Part shown: positions 1-12,141 of the stretch, in pieces
Numbering within the stretch: position 1 is the first letter of the stretch
How the letters are laid out: every line of letters starts with the position of its first letter
Assembly (NCBI GenBank): GCA_037974665.1
Contig: CM075770.1
Span: 66,723,850 to 66,787,849 of the forward strand
Length of the DNA stretch: 64,000 nucleotides
Direction: 5' to 3'
From: Ehretia macrophylla
Taxonomy: Eukaryota > Streptophyta > Magnoliopsida > Boraginales > Ehretiaceae
Translations under genes and position numbers: made by a program
The notes under the pieces: model-generated
What the model saw: only the letters and a program-made list of their open reading frames with translations
Database searches by the model: none
Told to the model about the DNA's origin: nothing

Positions 1-1498
1 TAGTGGGCTGCCCGTAAATGTTTCATAACTTCAAAAGTGATATTGACCATTGCATGTTGACAAATAAGCTTTTCTTGCATCCGAACCCATGTTGATATCA
101 TTGCACGTTGAATAATCTTATCGCTTGATTGCGTGGACCTCTTAATGAGTTATATAGCCTGTTTTACATGTGTTACATGGCTGCCCGTTTGATGATCATA
201 TGACTCTATATGCCTTTCAAGTGAAATTACTTGTCTTATCGTGCCTTGTTTGACTACTTGACAACGTGTGATCTTATAACTGTTCGGAGGCAACCTACTT
301 TGTTGTCCTCCTAATGTGATATGTTAAATGTTATAAATGTGCATTGCATACAAGGTTGCAACCTTTCGTGTGGCATGGTAGCGTTTCACGTCCGCCGGGC
401 GGCATCGGGCTTACCGGTGTTACCGTGACTACCATGATCCAATTCCCTCTCTCCCTTGGTATTCACCCTTGGAGAGTTGGGTCGTAGGATTTTGGGGTAC
501 ATCCGGAGTACACCCACCTGGCGTGTTTTGGGGATGAATTAAAGTCGGCCGCAACTCCTGTTACTTGACTTGATCTGAGAGCAATAGCTCACCGTATCCT
601 TTTACTACGTGTATAAGTACTCTCACTTGGTCCCTGGAGGACCTCGGGGAGGAAAGACTGGTATTCCTGTTCATGTATCTTATATCATTGTTATATTTTT
701 GCTTGCAAAAGGATTTTTATAATTGAACCGGAAAATGAGTTTCAAAACGTATTTCTCGTTCCCCCTCGCTGAGTTCATAAGGACTCACCCTCTTTTCATC
801 ACAGGTGAAGAAGATCCAGAACAGGTACCCAAGGACGGTGTGCCTTAAGATGGACCCCTGGAGTGAATGCCTGTAATTACTTAGTTTGCTTGATTGTTAC
901 TGCTTGTGAACTTTTGCTACTTCAAGACTATTTCCCTTACGTTATTTGTTGTTTGTGATGTAAAAGACCCCCGTTGTAATTTGGGGTCTAATTTTGGTTT
1001 GTACTTATATTAAGTAGACTGATACTAGACATACTATGATCGTTTTTTCTTTTATTATCACTAGTATCTATCATAGGTTATGATGCTTAGTTAAGGAATA
1101 GGCAAATGAACTTATCCAATCTCTACAGGTACTCGCTAATAAGCTAAGATCAACAGGTATATTTCGAAACGAGGACAAATGGACAAACGAGACTTAGTAT
1201 CATGCTAGGCTATAAATGAAACGGGACGTCGAAATAATCAATAGGCAATTCAATTGATGATAAAATAGTAAACTCTAGTCGGGAATGAACTTGAATTGAA
1301 AGTTTTAAGGCTATTAGAAATTTAGGTCAAAACAAAGAGCCCAATTACAGCCGTTATGCTGTCGGATTTCTGGAAAACTTTGGAGTTTAGACTAAAACGA
1401 TAAGTGTTAATTCTTCATAAACGGTTAAGTATGTGGCGAGTCCTGAACGTTTAGGTCACACCCTAGTCTAACCTTATAGGCCGGGTTGGGGCGTGACA
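1..1498 (+). mobile_element. LTR fragment, family X (5' end outside window)
   Basis: This is the 3' part of a retrotransposon LTR. It ends in the terminus GGGTTGGGGCGTGACA at 1498, the sense form of the antisense start of the X copies at 39567 and 50632. It carries the module shared by the LTR families here (286-515: GGCAACCTACTTTGTTG box, then CCGGAGTACACCC). It also carries a CGTATCCTTTT box near 593 and an acceptor-like ATCACAG ending at 804. No primer binding site follows 1498, so this is a solo LTR or a right-hand LTR. The left end and any target duplication lie outside the window. Confidence 0.75.
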
Positions 1499-1882
1499 GT
1501 TCACAGTGTTTATTTTATAGATACTGGAAAAGAAAGCAAATGAAAGTCCGACTAAAAAGAGTCGTTTTTCCCTTGTTCGATAGTTCCGTAGCAGTTTTTT
1601 CCAGGTGATTTCTTGGATTAGAAGGAACCTCTATATTGGCCATGCCAAAATTCATCCTTCCATTTTTCCTAGTTTTTCTCACTTTCATTCTACTTTGAAA
1701 AAGAAAAAGGAGTCAATTTCTCTTATTCAGCATTTATATCCCCCTTTTCTTTTTTTTACCCTCTTTCGCTTATTCATTTTCGAAAAGATTTTAGCCTTTT
1801 CAGGAGTGCCAACTTTGATTTGGAATGTCACTTCTAGATAAAATGAAAGTGGGAATGAAGGCTCGGAAGCGAGCGTAAATCA

Positions 1883-2215
1883 GCCTTGCCGATTCCAGAA
1901 TTACACCCTCATCTACTGGATGACCACACCTGGGAAGAAGAGCTCAATGATCACTTGGGTATTCATTGAGCTGGTCTCTCTTACAATCCGGGAGTGCGTG
2001 ACTCATTTGTGCAGACCCAAGCCCAGATCGAAGAGCATGTAGAGGTGGCTCTGGTGGCCGCAGGGTATTCTCGTGATGTTATCTTCGCCCGAAGATAGCA
2101 GATTCGAGGCGCTTTCAAAATCTACTTATCTCTCTTATTTGAGCGAGATAAGAGAAAATGGGACAAGGCAGAGCCTTCCATTCCGCCAGATTCTGAGAGC
2201 CCTCCAAAGCTATGA
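1883..2215 (+). pseudogene. Degenerate 111-codon reading frame, unknown function
   Basis: One frame runs for about 111 codons with only two internal stops, TGA near 1952 and TAG near 2096, then a TGA at 2213-2215. The amino acid texture is protein-like: charged and well mixed, with stretches such as EEELNDHLGIH and VEVALVAAGYSRDVIF. The internal TAG is followed by CAG and could come from CAG. No start codon is evident and I do not recognise the family. It could be an old mitochondrial open reading frame or chance. Comparison with plant mitochondrial proteins would decide. Confidence 0.3.
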
Positions 2216-2406
2216 TCTCTTCCTAGATTAGACTATGAGACTTTCCTTGGTGTGGGAGAAGCTGCTGGTTTTGGATTCATTTTTTTTGGTATGCTGCTCC
2301 GCTAATAAGGTGGAGTCTTTCTTTCTCCCATGCTTTCCATTGGTCAACAACCAATAATATTCTCTATACTTATTTACTACTCGTACAGGAAGGACTCTCT
2401 TTCTGT

Positions 2407-2865
2407 TTGGAGGGAATAATCTTTTCTCAATCAATCATGCCTCACTGGATAAATTCACTTATTTCACACAATTATTCTGGTGCGGGGTATATGAAGAAAG
2501 GAATCAGTGGATTGAGGAATGAAAGCTCGAAGACAAAGAGAACCGGGCTTTTCCAAAGAATTACTGCAGCTTTCCCACGCCCTTTGATTATCATATACAA
2601 AAAAGTCTCTTCCACTTTCCTACTAAATCTCTCTCTATTCTGGCACATAAATGAAGGGATCAAAGAGATTATGGCAAATCATATTCACCAAGAAATGACC
2701 CGAAATTGGATCTTGGTCTATTTGAGATTATTCCTTTTAATCGTAATCAAAGATGTTTTCTTGTCTCTCGTTTCTTGTTTGAACAAATTGAAGAACCTAA
2801 TGGATCGAACTTTAACTCTGGGTGACTTGGTTTCATTGGAAAAACCAAGGCAAATATCATATTGA
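2407..2865 (+). CDS. Hypothetical 152-residue open reading frame
   Basis: An uninterrupted ATG-to-TGA frame of 152 codons lies in the older DNA left of the LINE remnant. The C-terminal half has a hydrophobic stretch (about residues 100-120, rich in L, V, I and F) that could be one membrane segment; the rest is basic and serine-rich. No family is recognised. Two antisense frames overlap it (2472-2663, 2747-2944), so the openness may simply reflect low stop density here. Plant mitochondrial genomes carry many such unassigned frames. I consider it more likely non-functional than real. Confidence 0.2.
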   Translation: MEGIIFSQSIMPHWINSLISHNYSGAGYMKKGISGLRNESSKTKRTGLFQRITAAFPRPLIIIYKKVSSTFLLNLSLFWHINEGIKEIMANHIHQEMTRNWILVYLRLFLLIVIKDVFLSLVSCLNKLKNLMDRTLTLGDLVSLEKPRQISY

Positions 2866-3609
2866 CTTTCTCTCGCGCTACTTCAAAAGATAGATAGAAA
2901 AGGTTGGAGATAAATCCTTTCACACATGCGACTTTAGGATTCAAAAAAAGGCTTCAAGCTCAGCAGGGTGGTAGCTATATGTTGAGTGCTCTTGGCTTTG
3001 TGTGCTTTCCCACTAGTCTTTTTTATGGATCAATATATGTACTCGCCGTGTCAATATCTATCTGACTTGTTGCACAGGTACTCATACTGCAGGCATTATT
3101 TGGTAATGGAAAATGTGTATGACTTAGCTTAGGTAACTCAAGTCAACATAAATCAATACAACCCAAAGAAATTCAGATTTAGCTTTAATTAGATACGGTA
3201 GAGGCGTCCAGTTCTTTATGGTTTAAGAAGGTGTCTCTCAGGGAAAAACAAGCCCACTTATTAGAATAAGAAGGGTTTGTCGCTTTTGAGTTGTATTCGG
3301 GGAAGACGACTCTTGTTGTTCTTTCCTAGAGTACGTCCGAAGGGAGACGACAAAGCATATTAGTTGATTGAGCCTTGCTTGAAATTGCTGTTCTAGCCAA
3401 TCAACTTGTAAAAGAAAGAATCATAGTCTGTTAGTTATATACTTATTCATTCGAGACTGATTTTATTTAATATGCCATAGTGCGCCTCCCTTCTTTCTCA
3501 AAGTCAACTTTCTCGCTTGTTTAGTAAAGCTTTACTGAGTTTACTAGGTGAAGGCGCGAAGGAAGCCACTTTACCTTGTTTATCCCCTCAAGTTCTTTAA
3601 TTCGAATGA

Positions 3610-4898
3610 GGTGATTTCAATGGTTTCAGATTCTTGGCTGAGAAGTTAAGAGGAAACTGAATTACAGCAAGCATGAGGCATTTTTTTGAATTTGTAGGGA
3701 TAAATTAGTTGGTGGATTTACCTCTAAATGGGGCAACGTTCACTTGCACAAACAACTAGGAATGCCCTGCTCTTTCTAATTTGGACAGGTTTTAACTCTT
3801 GGCTTTAGAAGGAATATGAGGAAGGTTTTTTCTATAAAAAGTAGCTTCTTGGTGGTTCTTCCTTTTCATTTGAAGAGAAAGCAAGCCACGTCTTTTGGTT
3901 AAAGGTTAAAACCTTGAAAGAGGAAGTGGAATAAAGAGCAGTTTGGGATAGTGGACTAGAAGAAAATGGAAGCTTTGGAGGAAATTGCGTACCTAGACCG
4001 CACAGAAGAATCAAGACCTTTATCATCAGTAGAAATAGCTCTGAGAGTATCAGCCAAAGAAGAATGAAGGAGGCTAACCAGGTTGGAAAAGAATAGTTGG
4101 CGGCAAAAGTAAAGAATTACGTGGTTAAGGAAAGGGGATAAGAACAAAAAGTTCTTCCATCGAGTAGCGAACACGATAAATCTTATAAACACCATATCTA
4201 GACTAGTGGTAGAAGGGGGCATTCTGGAGGAGGAGGAAGCGATTTGATTAAAGGTTGAAAAGTTCTACAAAGAGCTTTACGTAGAACTGCATTTGTTTCG
4301 ACCGATGCGTCACGGGGTCTCGTATCCTTACGGAGATGTGTGATGGTTGGAAAGGCCTTTTGAGGAATATGAGGTTTTTAAGGCTCTGGGGGAGATGTGT
4401 GGAGACAAGGCCCAAGGTCCGGACGGATTCACCATCGCCTTTTATAAAAGATGTTGGCGGGAGTCGTCAAGGATCACTTCATGAAGGTGTTTTTTGGGTT
4501 TTAGAAAGCTGGCTCCCTAGAGTCAACTACATTCATCTCCCTATCGATCGAGCATCTTCAAACCTCTCCCTATCGGTCGAGAATCTTCAAACCTCTCCCG
4601 TTGGTCGAGCGTCTTCAAACCAATGCCACTTTCATTGCCTTGATCCCATATAAAGGCGAAGATGTTGACATTTGAGATTTCTGCCCGAGTTGCCTGGTGG
4701 GTAGCTTATACAAAAGAATTGCAAAAGTGCTAGTATCCAGAATGAATAATGCGATGAGTTTGATCATATCTCTCCATCAAAGCACCTTTGTTCAAAGAAG
4801 GCAAATCCTGGAATAAAAACCTAAAGCGAATGAGTGCATTGACTCAATAATTAGAAGTAGAGAACCGGGAGTTCTATGCAAAATTGACATAGAAAATG
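3610..4898 (+). pseudogene. LINE (non-LTR retrotransposon) ORF2 remnant, part 1
   Basis: This is a decayed copy of a plant L1-type ORF2. Reading rightward it shows the end of the endonuclease (GDFN at 3610, then a DLPLNGATFT segment near 3718), a basic linker, a WRQK...GDKNKKFFHR segment near 4095, and the start of reverse transcriptase: [12 protein letters not shown] near 4413, NATFIALIP near 4623, VGSLYKRIAKVL near 4698, and EPGVLCKIDIE up to 4896. There are several stops and frameshifts. Three copies of a 29 bp repeat interrupt it at 4535-4620. Element W then splits it just before the conserved KAYDQVNW motif, which resumes at 15670. The order of motifs makes the family call secure; the residue-level match is from knowledge of the family. 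Confidence 0.85.
4535..4620 (+). repeat. Three tandem copies of a 29 bp unit inside the LINE remnant
   Basis: The units lie at 4535-4563, 4564-4592 and 4593-4620 (29, 29 and 28 bp). The pattern is approximately CTCTCCCTATCGGTCGAGC followed by ATCTTCAAAC. They fall between the reverse transcriptase segments FYKRCW and NATFIALIP, where related proteins have no such spacer, so they look inserted. Further copies sit at 18990-19018, 20650-20678 and (inverted) 20883-20911, with a partial copy at 20233-20253, all in older DNA outside the LTR elements. Confidence 0.8.
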
Positions 4899-7800
4899 TG
4901 TGACACCCGAGAACTTCACCGTACTTTTATTTACTGTTGTATCTACTATTTGTGCATTTTCACTATGCATTGCTTGTTGCTTATGTGGTTGCTATTCATC
5001 ACGCTTTTTAACCACTTAATTAATTCGAATTAGCATTTTTCTTAAATCATATTAATTGTTTTAGGAATGTGAAAAATGTGCATTTCAGCTAAAAGCGATA
5101 GGAGCATTCATTTAGAAAATAATTTGTTGAAACTAATGAATAGTATTACGTAACAAAACAATGTGTTTTGATTAGCTATCATTTAAATTGCACTTAGGAC
5201 TCACTTTAAGCTAGCTTAATTTATATTTTGACCAACATACTCACACTAAAATAAAACATATAGACTTATATATGCTCAACACCTCACACTAAGCTCATAA
5301 GTTAGCAAAACACAAAAAAAAAAAAAAAAGTGGAAAAGCTGAATATACTGTAGCAAATCTGAAAACAGCATAGGAGGAGAAATAGAGATTTTTGCTCAAC
5401 AAATCCTCATTCTAAGCCGAGCTAAGCTAGGTACAAGTGGTTTAGAGTGTTTACTAGCCTCCTAGGAGCTCCTACGCGCAATAGGTGAGGGATTTCATAC
5501 CTATTTTTGCATTTCAAAAATGTGACAACTTTCTTGAATTTCTTATTTTGCTCTTAAATGCTAATGCAATGCTCAAATATGCTTATGTATGTTATATATA
5601 AGTAGTAGAGACCTAATTTATGTTATTGTTTCGTTGTTTAATCGGTTGAAATTGCTCGTTGAATATTTGGCATAAATAGTGACGGGAATGTTAGGGTTTT
5701 TTGAAATTGTACTTTATAGCTTGAATCAATGATCCTAATAGGTACTTTAGATGTTAATGAAAGTAGTGTAAAGGCCCCATAACATTTAATTGCTCATAAC
5801 CTAGCAAAAGAATGAAATAGCTGACTTTAGAAAGGGGTTTCGGGGTTATCACGAATCCGGGTTGAATTGACCTCCACATTTAGTAATCCTAGGCTATTTA
5901 GGACCTAACTAAGCTTTGCTAGCTCCCATTTGAGTCCCGGTTGAGGTACGTGTAGTACAAAGTCAAAAGAGAGAATTTGGGGCTTTCGGGCTAGATGTGG
6001 GTAATTGCATGACTTTGAGGTCCTAAGTGGTGTCTTTAAGTGTCATTAGGAAGGTAGTATAGATTGGTTGCGTACCTTGAACTTCGTATTACGTTTGGAA
6101 GCTAATTAGCCTTGAATTGCAAAGGGGATGTTTTGACCAAGTGTGGAATTTGCTCGGTCTGAGTGTTGGCATTGTCTTGAGAGGTCATGGAAGCACTTTT
6201 GGTATGGCTATGGCATTAGTTGGGTGATTGGTTAACTTTGTTGTAGTATAAATCAACTAAGGGGACGAATGGAGTTTTGTGATTGTTATAGTTCAAACGG
6301 GTTTTCTTTGCATTTAAATGGATCATAATATGGATAAGTTTTCGTGGTGAAAATGGATTTCTATTATCATAGCCCGTTGGGATGTGATAGCTTGAGAACG
6401 TTAGAGAAAATAATAGTATTCTATTGAGTTTTTCTGACTTTTGCTCAATTGATGGTTTTAGTGTTTCTATTAGGCGCCATTAATGCTAGATGGCTTAAAT
6501 GTTTGCTTAAACCCATTAAAAGATGGCTAGAAGTTGGTTAAAATGACTAGAACATAAAGAGGGACATTTAGGACAATTGGTTTGTTCTAGTGTTTTAGGT
6601 GTTTGTAGAACTTCCTTGTGGTTGGTTAGTGACCGTTGAATGCTTGGAATGCTCGTAGTGTCCTCCTGTTGCATAGAAGATAGATTTTTAGTTGGGTTTG
6701 CAAAAGGGGCTTTCGGAATAAAGTTGGGTTATTTGCTAAGTTTTGATTGAACTTGATGGGTTAGGTGGTTATGGGTAATTATCTAAGATATGACGTTATC
6801 CAGAGAATGTTTCATGAACTAAATTGCATAATTGTATTTCTTGAATTGAAGATTCTAAGTGAATTCTTGTTTATAGTAATTGTATTGCCATAGTTCTAAG
6901 TGTTTTCCTTGAGTTTTATATTGAGTTAATTGTAAAGAGAATAAGTATGGATTAATGGCTTTATAAATTGATAGTACTATTATGGAATTAAATGTAGTTA
7001 TCTATGCTTAAAATGCTCTTTAAAATAATTGTAGAACATGCTTATATCACGATTTTATTGTTGTTTGTTATATTGTTGGTTTATTAGATTACTTGAATGA
7101 TTACATGGTTCTATGTTAATTAAGTAAACTATGAGGTAGATTGTGATAACCCGAACCTGGCATGCATTTAATGGCATTTAATTGCATTTAATTAAGTGAC
7201 ATCTTAAATGTTAACATTGAATTATGTGTTTATTTTTAGTTAAACATTCATTTGTAGCTTTATTTTCATATTTATATCAATTGGTTTTATTTTTCTTGCA
7301 CTTAAATGCTCGGATTTCAGCTAAATGAAAGGTAACTCCGAGCCGGAGTAAATTTTAAACTATGATGCTTTTCAAAAATGATATATTTCTTAAATTCTTT
7401 GAGATTTAATTGTTATTCTTTTATTGTCGCAAAGTGCATAGCATTTCGAGAGCGATAGTTAGGAAATGAATTCTAGTCCTCAACAAATAGTGAAAACTAG
7501 CATTTAGTGTTTTAATTTTAGTGTTTTTAGTTGTATTTAACTAGAATTGGATTTATGTTAGTTGTTTTAGCTTTAAAATGCATGAAATAAGCTAGATTGA
7601 CCAACTTAAGTGAGCCTTGACCAAGCCTTAACCATTTGACCTTGTTGCCATCTTTTAAAATAGCTTAAAATAGCACAAAAAAAATAAAAAAAGAAGCTAA
7701 AAACAGAAACAAGCAGGGCCGAAAATGGAGGGAGAGAAAAAAAAAAAGAAATTTCAACTTCAAATCTTCGATTCTTTGCGTGAGCTTGCACGGGGTGGTT

Positions 7801-10800
7801 TCCGAGGCATCCTACAAGGTTTTCCTAGCGTCTAGGAGCGTCTAAGGTGAGGGTTTCATGCTTATTTGCGCATTTGAATATTTTGTGTATTAACTTTGAT
7901 TTTTGGGTTTTATCTGTATATTGTTATTTTAATCATTGTGAGGCTTAAAGAATGTTCCCTAGCAATTGTAGAACATGTATTTATAGCTTTTTAACATTTT
8001 CTGCAGTTAAATCTTGAGATTGTAATATAAGATTGATAGTTGAATAGTAATATGTGAATAGTAAACCCTTGAAACGATGAAGTTGCGTTGTTATGCTTTC
8101 TGTTGATGTGAAAATGTGCTAGGTATGCTAGAATGCCTAAATGCATGGTTTGTTTAGGTTGCGTAATGGAAAAAACGAGAATTATACATTGGTGAAAGTC
8201 GGGGTTGTTTAGGTCGAGTTTAGCGTTTTTTCGTTTTGCGTGATGGCATTGTCTCGGGAGGACATGGAAGCACTTTTGGTACGATTTTGGCGTTGGTTGG
8301 GTGTTTGGTTAGTATAGTTGTAGTTCAAATGAGCAAAGGGGAAAATCGAGGCTTTGCGTGAATTGTAGTGTTAAATAGGGTTTCAGGGTCTTTAGACGTG
8401 CCTTATGGTGACCTAGGAGGATTGATGAAGTCGGTTTCCAAATCTCGTGGCTCGTTTGAAAGTAGTAGCATTTGGTAAGTTGGGGTCATTTTGTGTTTTG
8501 TTGGTTTTCGTAGAGTTTTGCTTATAGAGTGCTTGTTAATGCTTGTTAATACTTATTGCGCTTGTTAGAGTTGATTGTTGATTGAAATGTTTATCAATTA
8601 TTGATAATGCTTGATATCTTGTTTATCGCCTCTAATCTGTATTATTGTGTTATCGCTCGTTTATCGCCTTGTATCGAGTCTTGCAATGCATAGTGTCAGG
8701 GCGTGAGTGATGGGCCTCTCCGGGTAGCCTCGGGTTGCCGGTGTTAGTTGCTCTAGCTCCGTGTCCTATTCCCTTTTCTCGCTTGGGTTGCCTCCCAGGG
8801 AGATTTGGGTTGTAGAATTGATGGTTACTCCTGGGGTATTCCAAACTGAAGTTATAAGGTGGTTGCGCGCTTATTGTCATCGTTGTCAACATCAAGCTCG
8901 AGATTGATGTATCGCTCGTGAAATGGTATATTGCTCGTATGAGTGAACCACAGCCTTCAGAGTGTGGTATAGCTTTGAATGGTTGTGTTAATGCTTTCAG
9001 TAATTGCTTATTGTATTGATTGTTTGTCTTGATTGCTCACTTATCGGATATATTGCTTAACTGTCTTATTTGTATTGCACGAATTTCTTTCTCTCCAATT
9101 CGATATCTGTCTCGCCCTCATTGAGTATACGTGTTGTGTATACTCACTCCTCACCACCACATTTCAGGAAATGTCATGTTAGTTGGAAAGTTCATGATTT
9201 TGTGAAAGTTCGTGCTTGAAGAGTTGTCTTGCGTGCTATGTGGCTTGAGTTGTCAAAGATGCAAATATGTATGTTCATATGTTGTATGTATTTATTGCTA
9301 AAAGAAATGTAATTTAAATCTAGCTAAGTAGTTGAGGTAAATTGATAAGCTAGTTTATGTAATCAGTTAGCATAGCTTAACTTCAATGCATGTTTGTAAT
9401 GTCCAAAGGGAAATAGTTAGAATGGCATGATAGTTTATTTTATGCAGTAGCTTAGTATGGTTTAGTTGTCTAGTTTGAATGTACTTGTCAAAAATGAAAA
9501 TAGATAGGTTAGCTTTTAAATTGAAAATATATGTATACTTGCTGAGTTTAATTGTTGAGAACCGAGGCTCGGATGGCCTTGAGGAAGTTTTGTATGGTTG
9601 GACACGGTGTTGGTCCATTTATATGCTATTACAGGTTTCACATTTTGCCTAGAAACAGGGGAGACTCTGTCCGTCTTTTCCTAAAATTTTGCCCAGGTTT
9701 GGAATTGGGTTGTGATTAGATTGATTGTTAGAACTCCCGGTCTCGATAGGGATCGGGGTGTTACATAGATAACATAGTTGGATAATTAATGAATGTTGTA
9801 GTTAAAGAGTAATTGAAACAATGTTTAACTTTATGTTCAAGGTAATTGAGTGTGATTTGAAGCCAATCTTGCATTGTGGAGCTTGATAGAGGTGAGGGAG
9901 ACTTCATCCTTATGTGCATAAAAGTTTATTTACTTGTACTTAGATTATGTGCACTTATTGTCTATATATTGTGTGTGAGGGCAACATACTTTGTTGTCCC
10001 TCAATCATGCGTTTATTGATTTTTTCTATTGTTATCATTTTAGTGCATTGCATCGTGGTTGCGCAATCATTTGGGCATGGTAGTATCGTGGAAATCGGGC
10101 GGCATCGGGCTTGCTGGTCTACCTCGGCTACCATGGTTGCCCAGTCCCTCTCTCGCTTGGGATGCCGCCCAAGGAGAGTTGGGTTGTAAGATTTTGGGGT
10201 ACATCCGGAGTACACCCATTTTGGAGTTATAAGTGGATGCCGACTTATCGATATCAGTGTCATTATTACATCGAGATTTCCGTTCGTGGCTCGTGGTGCA
10301 TGATTGAAGAACAAAGTGTATCGTATCCTTTTTAATGCTTGGTAACTTGTTGTTTCAATTGTTCTTTGGTTGTAAAATGATTTATTTGTGCTAACTGTTG
10401 CATTGCACGTCCCTGGTAAAGCTTATCCCTCACTGGGAATTGTGATTGCTCATACCTCGCTAACATATTTCAGGAGGTACAATTGGAGGAGGAGTTGCCT
10501 TAGTTGCTGTGTTATACTTGCATGAGGTGGATTTATGGTTCTTGCTGTTATGTGGAGATCTTGTTTGCTCTACCTTATGATCCATTTTGTAGCCTAAGTG
10601 CTTATGCACATGTTTGAGTGATTGTAAGTTGAATGCCAGTTGTTGTAGTAGGAGATATGAACTATGGCATGTAATAACTTATATTTATGCTCTTAGCTTC
10701 TTTGCATGCTTGGGAGTGAATGACGGATTGTTTTCAATTTCTAAGAATGCTTAAAGGCTATCATGGAGTGGCATGATAAGTGGTTTTGTAAAGAAGCTAA

Positions 10801-11059
10801 GTTATGAATGCATGCTTGTGTGTATCTAAATTGTTTGGATGTCTTAAGGCTCGGATGGCCTTAAAGTTGAGATCTTTATTTTGGAAATGGCTTTATTGTT
10901 ATTCTATAGCTTATTGAATGCTTACAGGTTTTCAAAATATCCACGTTATAGGGGAGATTCTGTCTGTTTTTTCCTAAAATTTTGAGACTGGGTTAGAACT
11001 GGGTTAAGAATAGCTTGGTTATTAGAGCCTCTAGTCTCGTGAGGGATCGGGGCGTTACA
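4899..11059 (+). repeat. 5' LTR of element W, interrupted by a Z solo LTR
   Basis: It starts TGTGACACCCGAG and ends GATCGGGGCGTTACA. Without the nested insertion (7142-9770) it is about 3532 bp, matching the 3528 bp 3' LTR almost base for base over long stretches. A donor-like ATAG/GTGAGG lies at 5484/5485 and an acceptor-like ATATTTCAG ends at 10473. The shared LTR module lies at 9974-10217, including a GGTTGCGCAA segment near 10056. The small frames in this region are not conserved between the two LTRs and are not called as genes. Confidence 0.9.
7142..9765 (+). mobile_element. Solo LTR of family Z nested in W
   Basis: It starts TGTGATAACCCGAACC and ends GGGATCGGGGTGTTACA, and is the sense counterpart of the antisense LTRs at 26402-29152 and 30914-33702. 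Perfect target duplications TAGAT flank it at 7137-7141 and 9766-9770. The W 3' LTR shows the empty site around 14367-14380. It therefore arose by insertion of a full Z element into W followed by LTR-LTR recombination. A donor-like CTAAG/GTGAGG lies at 7846/7847 and an acceptor-like CATTTCAG ends at 9167. Part of the shared module is at 8684-8842. Confidence 0.95.
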
Positions 11060-11061
11060 GG

Positions 11062-11073
11062 TGGTATTAGAGC
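11062..11073 (+). other. Primer binding site of W
   Basis: TGGTATTAGAGC begins two bases after the 5' LTR end. It matches the 3' end of plant initiator tRNA-Met (TGGTATCAGAGC) at 11 of 12 positions. The single difference is C to T. Confidence 0.85.
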
Positions 11074-11498
11074 TTAGTTAGCTCTCAGCCGGGACAGGGT
11101 CCTCGGCCTGTCGGGTAATAAACCCTGCGTGTGTGCTTGTTAAGTGTATTTTGAAAGTGTGTGCCTGTATGTGTGATTGTGTGTCTTGAATTGAATGTGT
11201 GCACCTATGTGATATGTGCTAAATGTGTACTCGTGAAGTGAAGTTGCATCGAATTGATCTCGTGAATCGTTATCTTCTTGAATTATTGATTGTAATGTAT
11301 GTACTTGAGCATTTTGAATTAAGTTTTGTTTGGAATTAAATTGGTTATGTTACGATTCACACATGAATGACTTTGTTGCTTACATTATTTTATATGTTCT
11401 TTTATAATCATGCTTGCATAATAGTTTAAAGAATGTTTATGTATATGCAATAGTTTGGCATTCATACCTAGCCCGTCGAATGGTAAGAAAGACTTCTT

Positions 11499-11513
11499 CC
11501 CCCCCCCCCCCCC
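11499..11513 (+). repeat. Poly-C tract of 15 bases
   Basis: A run of 15 cytosines lies in the leader of W, upstream of the degenerate repeats. Such tracts are length-unstable, so the exact count may be a sequencing or assembly artefact. Confidence 0.9.
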
Positions 11514-12128
11514 TGAACGGAGGTGATTAGTGGCTAGCCTTTCAAGTTATATGGATTAGTAGGAACGTGAAGTGGTTGATCAGCCTTTTTATTTGGGAGT
11601 TGGTGTTGTGGGCAGAACTCAGTTATTGGGATTTCTTCCAAAGCATTTTTCTATGCTCAATAGTCAGAAATGAATGGCTTCCCTTGGGATTTTTATATGA
11701 CTGTTCTCTAAGGCATTCTCTTGGTATTTTCTTATTTAGCATTCTTCAAGTATTTTCTTATTGGCATTTCTCTAAAGACTTGGTATTTGGAATTCTATTC
11801 TTCCATATTATACGGTGTTATCTATAGTATTTATGCTCCAATCTTTTATTGGTATTTTCTAGCCACTTTTAGTTGGGATTATATTATTCTACTGTGTTCG
11901 TGCCAGCGGGATTCTTATTTGGATTTCTATGTAGCATTTCTATTGGAGCCTTTATTTGGCCTTATTACTTGGGGATTCGTTGGCAGTACTACTGGGATTT
12001 CTTAATGGGTTCTTACAAGAATTCGTATATGGTATTCTTGCTCAGCAACTAATGAAGAGTAATTGAAGTTGGTTTTCAGTTGATGCGGATTTCTCTTGGA
12101 AGAAGAATTGCGTGGACGCAATTTGTTT

Positions 12129-12141
12129 AAGGGGGAGAGGA
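12129..12141 (+). other. Polypurine tract of W
   Basis: AAGGGGGAGAGGA lies directly before the 3' LTR start, the expected plus-strand primer position in an LTR retrotransposon. Confidence 0.85.

Larger units (their letters stand above)
1499..3609. other. Older non-LTR DNA, probably mitochondrial in origin
   Basis: This stretch lies between the X LTR and the LINE remnant. It has no strong coding signal except two doubtful frames (1883-2215 and 2407-2865). Its base composition and texture resemble the rps3-rpl16 segment further right. The target duplications of the intervening elements show it was once continuous with that segment. A mitochondrial origin for this part is inference; no mitochondrial gene is recognisable in it. 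Confidence 0.45.
11060..12141 (+). mobile_element. Internal domain of W: no genes, degenerate short repeats
   Basis: After the primer site there is a leader (AGCCGGGACAGGGTCCTCGG) resembling that of elements Z and G. From about 11570 to 12005 there is a run of degenerate repeats built on TTATTGGGATTTCTT- and GGTATTTTCTTATT-like words. They give open but low-complexity frames rich in F, L, W and Y (11567-11827 and 11721-12005). No gag, protease, reverse transcriptase or integrase motif is present. The same kind of repeats fills the internal domain of Z on the other strand. The element must rely on proteins from a relative. Confidence 0.75.

Noticed and set aside
4535..4620. CRISPR array
   Set aside because: The three units are directly adjacent with no spacers, and the host is a plant.
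11567..12005. Membrane protein gene suggested by two hydrophobic frames in W
   Set aside because: The frames arise from degenerate TTATTGG and GGTATTT repeats, lack any known motif and differ in frame.
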